From an uncultured Burkholderiaceae bacterium (GTDB taxonomy: Bacteria > Pseudomonadota > Gammaproteobacteria > Burkholderiales > Burkholderiaceae), in assembly GCA_937871985.1 (NCBI GenBank), contig CALMPB010000149.1, forward strand, positions 1 through 10,510: 10,510 bases of DNA, written 5' to 3'. Below, in pieces: positions 1 to 6,744 of the stretch (position 1 is its first letter; each line of letters begins with the position of its first letter). A model generated the notes under the pieces. That model was not told the origin of the DNA. It searched no databases and saw only the letters and a list, made by a program, of their open reading frames with translations. The translations under genes were made by a program, and so were the position numbers.

Positions 1-146
1 ATCACGCCCTGGGTTTCCAGGTTCTTGACCCGGGCCAGCGTGGGCGACGCCGAGAGATTGATTTTCTTGGCGAGCTCGACATTGCTGATCTTGGAGTCGT
101 TCTGCAAGATCCGCAAAATGCGTAAATCTATGGTATCCAGTTCCAT
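1..146 (-). CDS. Lrp/AsnC-family transcriptional regulator, N-terminal part (cut by window edge)
   Basis: Only the first 48 codons are in the window, and the gene continues past base 1. Read on the minus strand from the ATG at 146 it begins MELDTIDLRILRILQND and continues through ISNVELAKKINLSASPTLAR. This is the N-terminal winged helix-turn-helix typical of Lrp/AsnC proteins: an LDxxDxxILxxLQ opening, then ELAxxxxLSxSPxxxRVxxLE. The effector-binding RAM domain would lie outside the window. Members of this family sense amino acids or related metabolites and often control the adjacent divergent gene. Here that gene is the E1 gene starting at 284, with 137 bp between the two starts, so local control of the E1-E2 operon is a reasonable inference. 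The ribosome-binding site is weak. The family assignment is confident; the ligand is unknown. Confidence 0.9.
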   Translation of the reverse strand, partial: MELDTIDLRILRILQNDSKISNVELAKKINLSASPTLARVKNLETQGV

Positions 147-181
147 ATCGGTATTTCTTATCTGTGGTTAGCGATATTGAA

Positions 182-219
182 GAATTTTATGCTTATTCCA
201 GGAATTTTCTAAGCTTATT
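182..219. repeat. AT-rich direct repeats between the Lrp-type gene and the E1 gene
   Basis: GAATTTT occurs at 182-188 and again at 202-208. GCTTATT occurs at 191-197 and again at 213-219. The two copies of each word are 20 and 22 bp apart, about two turns of the helix. This is the only clearly AT-rich tract in the divergent intergenic region. Lrp-family octamers usually bind several helically phased, degenerate AT-rich sites. I infer that this is a candidate binding region for the divergent Lrp-type regulator. No confident -35/-10 pair for either gene could be assigned. Confidence 0.45.
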
Positions 220-270
220 TTGGTTCCATGTGCGGCGCCGTTCGGCTTATCCTGTTTGGTATGAACCGAC

Positions 271-276
271 AGGAAC
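271..276 (+). promoter_or_regulatory. Ribosome-binding site of the E1 gene (decides the start)
   Basis: AGGAAC lies with its AGGAA core (271-275) eight bases before the ATG at 284. The reading frame is open further upstream to a GTG at 164, but the extra 40 codons come from the AT-rich intergenic repeats and do not look like the start of an E1 protein. The ATG at 284 is therefore preferred. A second ATG at 290 is possible but is spaced less well. Confidence 0.65.
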
Positions 277-283
277 GAACGCC

Positions 284-2962
284 ATGGAAATGTCATCAGC
301 CAACTACTTGAATACCGATACCGACACCCTTGAAACCGCCGAATGGCTCGACGCGTTGCGCGGGGTCGTGCAGGCCGCTGGCCCCGAAAGGGCCCGCTAC
401 CTGCTCACTCAACTAAGCACGGCGGCCCAGCAGATGGGCCTGGACTGGCGGCAGTCCCGCACGACGCCGTATGTGAACACCATCCGGGTTCCGGACGAGC
501 CGGCCTTTCCGGGCGGTTCGGACGCCCTGGACATGGAACTGCACCTGGGCAGTCTCATCCGCTGGAATGCGTTGGCCATGGTGGTGCGTGCCAATCGCGT
601 CTCCAGCGAGCTGGGCGGCCATATCGCCAGCTATGCCTCGGCGGCGGATTTGTTCGAAGTCGGCTTCAACCATTTCTTTCGCGCCCGCACCGACAGCTTC
701 GGCGGCGATCTCGTGTACTTCCAGGCGCATTCGGCGCCCGGCATCTATGCGCGCGCTTTTCTCGAAGGCACCTTGAGCGAAGAAGAGCTGGCATTGTTCC
801 GGCGTGAAATCGAAGCCAAGAAGCACGGCAAGCGGGGGCTGTCGTCGTACCCGCATCCCTGGCTGATGGACAGCTTCTGGCAGTTCCCCACCGGCTCGAT
901 GGGCCTGGGCCCGATCAGCGCCATCTATCATGCGCGTTTCATGCGCTATATGGAGAACCGCGGCCTGATGGCAAGCCAGGGCCGCAAGGTATGGGGCGTG
1001 TTCGGCGACGGCGAAATGGACGAGCCCGAATCCCTGGCGGCGCTCAGCCTGGCCTCGCGCGAGCACCTGGACAACCTGGTGTTCGTGGTCAATTGCAATC
1101 TGCAGCGGCTGGACGGCCCGGTGCGCGGCAACGGCCGCATCGTCGACGAGCTGGAAACCACCTTCGGGGGCATGGGCTGGAACGTCATCAAGCTGTTGTG
1201 GGGCGCTGACTGGGATCCGCTGTTCGCCCGCGATAAATCCGGCGAGCTGGCCGAAGTCCTGGGCCGCACGGTGGATGGCCAGCTCCAGACGTTTGCCGCC
1301 AACGACGGCGCCTACAACCGCGAGCACTTTTTCGGCCAGACGCCGGGGCTGAAGGCCATTGCCGACATGCTGACCGACGACGAAATCGACCGTCTGCGGC
1401 GCGGCGGCCACGACATGAAAAAAATCCATGCGGCCTACCATGCGGCGGCGAATCATCGCGGCCGTCCCACCGTGATCCTGGCCTTGACGAAAAAAGGCTT
1501 TGGCATGGGAGTCGCCGGCCAGGGCAAGATGACGACCCACCAGCAGAAAAAGCTGGATGCCGACACCTTGCTCGAATTCCGCGACCGCTTCCGCCTGCCC
1601 ATTTCCGACGCGGATTGCGAGGCGCTGGCCTTCTACAAGCCGGCCCCCGAAAGCGCGGAAATGAAGCATCTGCTCAAGCGGCGCGCCGAACTGGGCGGAT
1701 TCATGCCGCGCCGCAATACCGAGCACGTCCAACTGGATGTGCCGGCCATCGAGTCCTACGCCAAATTCGCGCTGCAGGCCGACGGCAAGGAAATGTCCAG
1801 CACCATGGCCATCGTGCGCATGCTGGGCGGCTTGCTGAAGGATCCGGGACTGGGCAAGCATGTGGTGCCCATCGTGGCCGATGAAGCCCGCACCTTCGGG
1901 ATGGCGAACCTGTTCAGGCAGGTCGGCATCTACTCTTCGCAAGGCCAGTTGTACGAACCCGAAGACATCGGCTCCATCCTGGCCTATCGCGAAATCATCG
2001 ATGGGCAGATACTGGAAGAAGGCATTACCGAAGCGGGGGCGATTGCGTCGTGGACGGCCGCGGCGACCAGCTATTCCGTGCATGGAACGCCCATGCTGCC
2101 GTTCTATATCTACTATTCCATGTTCGGCTTCCAGCGCATCGGCGATCTCATCTGGGCGGCCGCCGACCAGCGGGCGCGGGGTTTCCTTATCGGCGCCACG
2201 TCCGGGCGCACCACGCTGGCTGGCGAAGGGCTGCAGCACCAGGACGGCAACAGCCATCTGCTGGCTTCCACCGTGCCCAATTGCGTTTCGTACGACCCGG
2301 CCTATGCGTATGAAGTCGCCGTCATCATGCAGGACGGCATGCGGCGCATGCTGGGCAATAACGAAGACGTCTTCTACTACGTCACGGTCAGCAACGAGAA
2401 CGACGCGCAGCCGAGCATGCCCGACGGCGCGGAAGAAGGCATCAAGCGCGGCATGTACTGCCTGCAGCCTCAGGAAAACGCCGACGTGCGCTTGTTGGCT
2501 TCGGGGCCGATTCTCAAGGAAGCCATTGCGGCGGCGGCATTGCTCAAGGAAAAGCAGGGCATCAATGCCGAGGTCTGGAGCGTGACCAGCTATACCGAGC
2601 TGTCGCGCGACGGCGTCGCGGCTCAGCGCGACGAGCGCCTGGGCGTGGATTCCAGGCAGCCCTTTGTGACGCAGCAGCTCGCCGGCAGCGCCGCGCCCGT
2701 CATCGCCGCCAGCGATTATGTGCGCGCGGTGGCCGACAGCATCCGGGCTTTTGTGCCCGCCGCATGCGTGACGCTGGGCACCGACGGCTTTGGACGCAGC
2801 GATACGCGCGCCAATCTGCGCGACTTCTTCGAGGTCGATGCGCGCTGGATCGCCTACACGGCGTTCAACGAGTTGATGCGAGGCAAGAATCCCGAAGCCG
2901 TCAAGCAGTTTGCGCAAGAGCTGGATCTGGATCTGTCCAAGCCGTTGCCGGCATCGGTGTAA
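284..2962 (+). CDS. aceE: AceE-family 2-oxo acid dehydrogenase E1 component (homodimeric, ThDP-dependent)
   Basis: This is the E1 of a pyruvate-dehydrogenase-type complex: ThDP-dependent decarboxylation of a 2-oxo acid and reductive acylation of the E2 lipoyl group. It has 892 residues; E. coli AceE has 887. The ThDP/Mg motif starts GDGEMDEPES at residue 241 and continues to NCNLQRLDG at residue 270. A His in TTHQQKK (residue 419) aligns, at a constant offset of 12, with catalytic His407 of E. coli AceE. DEARTFGM, the QILEEGITEAGA segment and PFYIYYSMFGFQRIGDL are the conserved pyrimidine-binding half. LGTDGFGRSD marks the C-terminal domain. The protein looks intact. It is followed after 15 bases by the E2 gene and faces an Lrp-type regulator. 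No E3 gene follows. Pyruvate is the default substrate, but an Lrp-linked E1 of this family (MdeB, P. putida) is associated with 2-oxobutyrate from methionine. The substrate cannot be read from the sequence. Confidence 0.95.
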   Translation: MEMSSANYLNTDTDTLETAEWLDALRGVVQAAGPERARYLLTQLSTAAQQMGLDWRQSRTTPYVNTIRVPDEPAFPGGSDALDMELHLGSLIRWNALAMVVRANRVSSELGGHIASYASAADLFEVGFNHFFRARTDSFGGDLVYFQAHSAPGIYARAFLEGTLSEEELALFRREIEAKKHGKRGLSSYPHPWLMDSFWQFPTGSMGLGPISAIYHARFMRYMENRGLMASQGRKVWGVFGDGEMDEPESLAALSLASREHLDNLVFVVNCNLQRLDGPVRGNGRIVDELETTFGGMGWNVIKLLWGADWDPLFARDKSGELAEVLGRTVDGQLQTFAANDGAYNREHFFGQTPGLKAIADMLTDDEIDRLRRGGHDMKKIHAAYHAAANHRGRPTVILALTKKGFGMGVAGQGKMTTHQQKKLDADTLLEFRDRFRLPISDADCEALAFYKPAPESAEMKHLLKRRAELGGFMPRRNTEHVQLDVPAIESYAKFALQADGKEMSSTMAIVRMLGGLLKDPGLGKHVVPIVADEARTFGMANLFRQVGIYSSQGQLYEPEDIGSILAYREIIDGQILEEGITEAGAIASWTAAATSYSVHGTPMLPFYIYYSMFGFQRIGDLIWAAADQRARGFLIGATSGRTTLAGEGLQHQDGNSHLLASTVPNCVSYDPAYAYEVAVIMQDGMRRMLGNNEDVFYYVTVSNENDAQPSMPDGAEEGIKRGMYCLQPQENADVRLLASGPILKEAIAAAALLKEKQGINAEVWSVTSYTELSRDGVAAQRDERLGVDSRQPFVTQQLAGSAAPVIAASDYVRAVADSIRAFVPAACVTLGTDGFGRSDTRANLRDFFEVDARWIAYTAFNELMRGKNPEAVKQFAQELDLDLSKPLPASV

Positions 2963-2977
2963 GGGACTGGTTGCATC

Positions 2978-4405
2978 ATGAGCATCATCGAAATCAAGGT
3001 TCCCGACATAGGCGACTTCAGCGAGGTCGAGGTCATCGAACTGCTGGTCGCGCCCGGCGACAATATCGCGGTGGATCAGTCCGTCATCACTGTGGAGTCG
3101 GACAAGGCCAGCATGGAGATTCCCGCCAGCCACGCCGGCGTGGTGAAGGAATTGAAGGTCAAGGTCGGCGACAAGGTGGCCGAGGGTTCCGTGCTGGCCT
3201 GCATAGAACTCCAGGACGCGCACGTGGCGGCACAGGCTCCGGCCTTGGCTGCCGAGGCGGGCGCGGTTTCCATTTCGGAACCTGAAACGGCGGTTGTTCC
3301 TGACGCCGGGTCCGAGCAGCAAGTTCCGCCCGCCTCGGCGCCGGCTTCTTCAAGCTTCGTGCCGGCGGCCGGTGCGCCGGCTGAGGCGCAACGTGCACCT
3401 GCTGTAGCCGCTCCGGCTCCGGCGGCTGCGATGCCCGGCGATGCGCCCTCCCTGGCCGTTGGAAAACCTGAGGGCGGGGAAACCTCGTCCGGCGTCGCCC
3501 ATGCTTCGCCTTCTGTGCGTCGGTATTCGCGCGAACTGGGCGTGGACTTGGCGCGCATTACCGGCACCGGCCCCAAGAACCGCATCCAGCGCAGCGACGT
3601 GCAGGCCTACATCAAGGCGGTGGTGAACGATGGCGGCTCGGGCGCGGCGGCAAAACGCGGCGGCGCGGGCCTGGATTTATTGCCGTGGCCATCGCTGGAT
3701 TTCTCCAGGTTCGGCCCCACCGAATTGCGGCCGTTGTCGCGCATCCAGAAAATCAGCGGCCCCAACCTGCATCGCAACTGGGTGATGATTCCGCATATCA
3801 CCCAATACGACGAGGCCGACGTCACGGATCTGGAGGAGTTTCGCAAGAGCGCCAACGCAAGCAGCAAATCCGGCGTCAAGCTTACCTTGCTGGCGTTTGC
3901 GATCAAGGCCAGCGTCGCCGCGCTCAAGCAGTTTCCCGCCTTCAATTCGTCGCTGGACGACAAGGGCGAGAACCTCATCCTCAAGCACTATTACAACATC
4001 GGCTTTGCGGCCGACACGCCCAATGGGCTGGTGGTGCCCGTCATCAAGGGCGCCGACGGCAAGTCCGTCACCCAGATCGCCCAGGAAATGACGGAACTGT
4101 CGGCCCAGGCGCGCGACGGCAAGCTCAAGCCGGCCGACATGCAGGGTGCGACCTTCACCATTTCGTCGCTGGGCGGCATCGGCGGGCTGGGCTTCACGCC
4201 CATCATCAATGCGCCGGAAGTGGCGATCCTGGGCTTGTCCAGAACCGAGATGAAGCCGGTGTGGGACGGCGCGCAGTTCGTGCCGCGTCTGATGATGCCG
4301 ATGTCGCTGTCGTACGACCACCGGGTCATAGACGGCGCCCTGGGCGCGCGATTCAGCGTGTATCTAAGCTCGGCCCTGGCCGACCTGCGCAGGATCCTGC
4401 TTTAG
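2978..4405 (+). CDS. aceF: Dihydrolipoamide acyltransferase, E2 component of 2-oxo acid dehydrogenase complex
   Basis: E2 accepts the acyl group from E1 on a swinging lipoyl arm, transfers it to CoA, and forms the core of the complex. Domains in order: one lipoyl domain at about residues 1-80, with the lipoylated Lys43 in ESDKASMEIP; a long Ala/Pro/Glu-rich flexible linker to about 174; a peripheral subunit-binding domain at 175-213 (SVRRYSRELGVDL...GPKNRIQRSDV), which docks E1 or E3; and a catalytic domain from about 250 to 475. The catalytic motif SYDHRVIDGALGARF holds active-site His448 and Asp452. At 475 residues with one lipoyl domain it is shorter than E. coli AceF (three lipoyl domains, about 630 residues). 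A ribosome-binding site AAGGGA (2961-2966) overlaps the E1 stop, so E1 and E2 are co-transcribed. Acetyl specificity is presumed from the AceF-like catalytic domain, not proven. Confidence 0.94.
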   Translation: MSIIEIKVPDIGDFSEVEVIELLVAPGDNIAVDQSVITVESDKASMEIPASHAGVVKELKVKVGDKVAEGSVLACIELQDAHVAAQAPALAAEAGAVSISEPETAVVPDAGSEQQVPPASAPASSSFVPAAGAPAEAQRAPAVAAPAPAAAMPGDAPSLAVGKPEGGETSSGVAHASPSVRRYSRELGVDLARITGTGPKNRIQRSDVQAYIKAVVNDGGSGAAAKRGGAGLDLLPWPSLDFSRFGPTELRPLSRIQKISGPNLHRNWVMIPHITQYDEADVTDLEEFRKSANASSKSGVKLTLLAFAIKASVAALKQFPAFNSSLDDKGENLILKHYYNIGFAADTPNGLVVPVIKGADGKSVTQIAQEMTELSAQARDGKLKPADMQGATFTISSLGGIGGLGFTPIINAPEVAILGLSRTEMKPVWDGAQFVPRLMMPMSLSYDHRVIDGALGARFSVYLSSALADLRRILL

Positions 4406-4435
4406 GCAGGCGACGTCCATGCACCTATGCAGATT

Positions 4436-5161
4436 TCATATTCCCGCCGCCTTGCCGGCGGGTTTTATCGTCACCTCGGAGGTGGCGATAAGCTCCATGA
4501 TGGTGTCGCGTGCCAGCTTCTCAGCGTAGTCGTTGCGGGCCGTGGCGGCTTGCCGGGCCGCGTCCGGCTGGCCCTCGATTACCGCGTTGAGCTGGCCGAT
4601 GTGCAGGTCGCAGATCAGTTCCAGTTCGGAATGATGTTTTTGATGAAAGTACAGGAAGCGGCGCGCCAGCGTTTGCAGCATCGCGTAGAATTCCGCGGCG
4701 TAGCTGTTGCGTGAAGCGCTTCCCAACTGGCTGGTCAGCGCGAAATGCAGGCGCAGATAGCTGCGCATGTCCTGGTGGCGTTTCAGCTTTTTCAGTTCCT
4801 GGACGAGCCGGGCCATGGCTTGCCGTTCGTCGCCGGTAGCGCGCAATGCGGCTTGCGCCACAATGAGGTGTTCGATTTCCCGGCGCGCCTCGATGATTTG
4901 CAACTGGCCCTGGTAGTCGATTTCGGAAATGAAAATACCCTGGCGCGGCGCGATCCGAACCAGGCGTTGAAACGCCAGCTTCTGCAGGGCATCGCGCACC
5001 GGAGAGCGGCCAAGGCCTATTCTGGCGCCCAGCGCGTGCTCCGACCACTGGCTGGCGGGCGGCAGCTCGCCGGTGACGATCATCTCTTCCAGCAGGCCGT
5101 AGGCCCTTTCCGTCTGGCTGCCCGCCTCGCGGGCGAAAAGGGCGGATTTCGGCGCGGTCAT
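4436..5161 (-). CDS. GntR-family transcriptional regulator, FadR/FCD subfamily
   Basis: A 241-residue one-component regulator. Residues about 15-80 form the GntR winged helix-turn-helix (TERAYGLLEEMIVTGELPP, then LGRSPVRDALQKLAFQRLV and APRQGIFIS). Residues about 85-225 form the all-helical FCD ligand-binding domain (IEARREIEHLIVAQAA, later HIGQLNAVIEGQPDAA). Typical FCD proteins bind a metal through one Asp and three His residues. Here His139 and His187 look retained, but the Asp position four before His139 is Tyr135 and the last His position is Arg209/Asn210. Ligand binding may therefore be metal-independent, or the alignment may be off. The gene starts with an ATGA overlap on the stop of the acyl-CoA ligase gene and has no clear ribosome-binding site, suggesting translational coupling. 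It probably represses its own operon through the palindromes at 6705-6735 and responds to the ligase substrate or its CoA ester. This role is inferred from position. Confidence 0.92.
   Translation of the reverse strand: MTAPKSALFAREAGSQTERAYGLLEEMIVTGELPPASQWSEHALGARIGLGRSPVRDALQKLAFQRLVRIAPRQGIFISEIDYQGQLQIIEARREIEHLIVAQAALRATGDERQAMARLVQELKKLKRHQDMRSYLRLHFALTSQLGSASRNSYAAEFYAMLQTLARRFLYFHQKHHSELELICDLHIGQLNAVIEGQPDAARQAATARNDYAEKLARDTIMELIATSEVTIKPAGKAAGI
4443..4466 (+). terminator. Rho-independent terminator of the E1-E2 operon
   Basis: CCCGCCG (4443-4449) pairs perfectly with CGGCGGG (4456-4462) across a six-base loop, followed by TTTT (4463-4466). It lies 37 bases after the E2 stop. The hairpin sits inside the last codons of the convergent GntR gene. 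On the minus strand it lacks a T-run, so it acts as a terminator for the plus-strand operon only. Confidence 0.8.
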
Positions 5162-6693
5162 GATGGTGGAATGTGGTTCTGGAGCTGCCTTTTTAACACT
5201 TTTCCGGTTGCATTCTTGGGCAGTTCATCCAGAAAGACATAGCGCTTCGGGCGCTTGAAGCGCGCGATGCTGGCAAGGCACAGGGCGTCGAGTTCGCTGG
5301 CCGTCAGCGCCGACTCCGGGCGGCGAACCACGAAGGCCAGCACCGACTCGCCCCATTCGTGATCCGGCATGCCGATGACGGAGGCCTCGACGACGTCGGG
5401 ATGCTGCATCAGGGCTTCCTCGACTTCGCGCGGGTAGATATTGGAGCCGCCGCTGATGATCACGTCCTTGGAGCGGTCTTTCAGGTGCAGCAGGCCGCGT
5501 TCGTCGAGCAGGCCGATGTCGCCGGTATGCAGCCGGTTGCCGGCCAGCGTGCCGGCGCTGGCTTCGGGGTTGTTCCAGTAGCCGTGCATCACCGTCGGCC
5601 CGTGCACCAGGATTTCACCCAGTTCGCCCGTGGCCAGCCGATTGCCCTTGCCGTCTTCGATGCTGATGTCGATGCTGGTCTGCGCATGGCCCACCGAGCC
5701 GAGAAAGGCGTCGTCGCGTTGTTCCACGGCGCTGGCCAGTTGCCGCGCCGTTTGCGCGGTAATGCTCATGGGCGTTTCGCCCTGGCCGTAGATTTGGGCG
5801 ACGCGCGGCCCGAAAGCGCGCACAGCCGATTTGATGTCTTCCACGTAGAAAGGCGCGCCGGCGGCGATCATGCACTTGAGCCCATCGAGATCGGGGCTGT
5901 GCGAATCGGCGTGCCGGACCAGGCGCTGCACCATGGTGGGGGCGGCGAAGAAGCTGACATTACGGCGGCGCTGCAGCGTTGCGCAGACTTCCGCCTCGTC
6001 GAAGCCGCCGCTGGCGGGAACGATTTGCAGGGCTCCCTTGAGGAAGTAGGGCACGCTGTAAAGGCCGCTGCCGTGCGACATCGGGGCAATGTGCAGCAAG
6101 GCGTCGGTTTCGCAGACAGGCTGCACGTCGGCGTAGAAGTTCAGGGCCATGTTGACGAGGTTGACGTGGGTAAGCACCACGCCCTTGGGGCGCCCGGTCG
6201 TGCCGCTGGTATAGAACAGCCAGGCGGGCGCGGCGCCGTCCTGCCGCGATGGTTCATCGGAGGGCATGGAAGGGCCCTGGAGGGCCCCGGTGTAGACGGA
6301 TGCGCCGACATCCACCAATTGCAGGCCCTCCAGGGCATTGGCCACGGCGCGCAGGTTTTGATGCATGTCCGGGCTGGCCAGGCAGGCGCGCGAGCCGGAG
6401 TCGCGCAAGATGAAGTCGATTTCGTTGGGATGCAGCTTGCTGTTGACGGGAACGACGCACAGCCCGGCATGCCAGGCGGCGAGCATTGCCTGGGCGTATT
6501 CCGCGCAGTTTTTCATGGCCAGCGTAAGGCGGTCGCCGGGCTCGAGGCCCAGATCGTGGCGCATCCAGTATGCCAGCGCGCGGATCTGTCGATCCAGGCG
6601 GGTGTAGTTCGTGCTTTCCGAATCGCCGACAGCCAGGGCCGGCCGGCTGCCGTACATGTGCACGCTGCGTTGGAACAAACGGCCAAGGTGCAT
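5158..6693 (-). CDS. AMP-forming acyl-CoA synthetase (class I adenylate-forming ligase)
   Basis: A 511-residue cytoplasmic enzyme of the ANL superfamily that activates a carboxylic acid with ATP to an acyl-adenylate and then to an acyl-CoA. The ATP-binding P-loop YTSGTTGRPKG is at 161-171. YGQGETPM is the A5 motif. HTGDIG holds the ribose-binding Asp392. The hinge follows in DRSKDVIISGGSNIYPREVEE. NATGKVLK near the C-terminus holds the catalytic Lys498. Its size and motifs fit the FadD-like medium/long-chain or aromatic/alicyclic acid ligases rather than acetyl- or propionyl-CoA synthetase (about 650 residues); the exact acid is unknown. The ATG at 6693 is preceded by a good AAAAGGAAAG site (6696-6705). 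It is the first gene of an operon with the GntR regulator. No beta-oxidation or ring-cleavage genes are in the window to reveal the downstream pathway. Confidence 0.93.
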   Translation of the reverse strand: MHLGRLFQRSVHMYGSRPALAVGDSESTNYTRLDRQIRALAYWMRHDLGLEPGDRLTLAMKNCAEYAQAMLAAWHAGLCVVPVNSKLHPNEIDFILRDSGSRACLASPDMHQNLRAVANALEGLQLVDVGASVYTGALQGPSMPSDEPSRQDGAAPAWLFYTSGTTGRPKGVVLTHVNLVNMALNFYADVQPVCETDALLHIAPMSHGSGLYSVPYFLKGALQIVPASGGFDEAEVCATLQRRRNVSFFAAPTMVQRLVRHADSHSPDLDGLKCMIAAGAPFYVEDIKSAVRAFGPRVAQIYGQGETPMSITAQTARQLASAVEQRDDAFLGSVGHAQTSIDISIEDGKGNRLATGELGEILVHGPTVMHGYWNNPEASAGTLAGNRLHTGDIGLLDERGLLHLKDRSKDVIISGGSNIYPREVEEALMQHPDVVEASVIGMPDHEWGESVLAFVVRRPESALTASELDALCLASIARFKRPKRYVFLDELPKNATGKVLKRQLQNHIPPS

Positions 6694-6704
6694 CGCTTTC
6701 CTTT

Positions 6705-6735
6705 TAATATATTACTTATAACTCGTAATATATTA
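6705..6735. promoter_or_regulatory. Paired palindromic operator upstream of the ligase-gntR operon
   Basis: The perfect palindrome TAATATATTA occurs twice, at 6705-6714 and 6726-6735, centred 21 bp apart (two helical turns). Together with one flanking base the copies form an exact 11-bp inverted repeat, TAATATATTAC/GTAATATATTA, with a 9-bp spacer. The first copy reaches into the ligase ribosome-binding site and the second lies in the probable promoter. The tract stands out in otherwise GC-rich DNA. Dimeric GntR/FCD proteins bind short palindromes of this size, so I infer that the co-encoded regulator binds here, probably as two dimers. Binding by another regulator is possible. Confidence 0.65.
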
Positions 6736-6744
6736 GATCGTTAA
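6715..6744 (-). promoter_or_regulatory. Candidate sigma-70 promoter for the ligase-gntR operon
   Basis: On the minus strand, TTAACG (6744-6739) and TATAAG (6720-6715) are separated by 18 bases and resemble -35 and -10 elements. An alternative is TTGTTT (6757-6752) with TAATAT (6735-6730) and a 16-base spacer. In both cases the palindromes overlap the promoter core or start region, a layout suited to repression. The choice between the two is uncertain. Confidence 0.35.

Noticed and set aside
164..283. A 40-codon N-terminal extension of E1 from a GTG at 164
   Set aside because: It lies in the AT-rich repeat/promoter region and does not resemble E1. A good ribosome-binding site supports the ATG at 284.
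413..3322. A 969-codon open frame on the minus strand opposite E1 and the start of E2
   Set aside because: It is the mirror of a high-GC coding gene. Its translation is low-complexity His/Arg/Gln/Ala-rich with no recognisable domain, while the plus strand encodes unmistakable E1 and E2.
5359..6744. A 461-codon plus-strand frame opposite the acyl-CoA ligase
   Set aside because: Shadow of the ligase, which has all adenylation motifs on the minus strand. The frame even runs through the operator palindromes.
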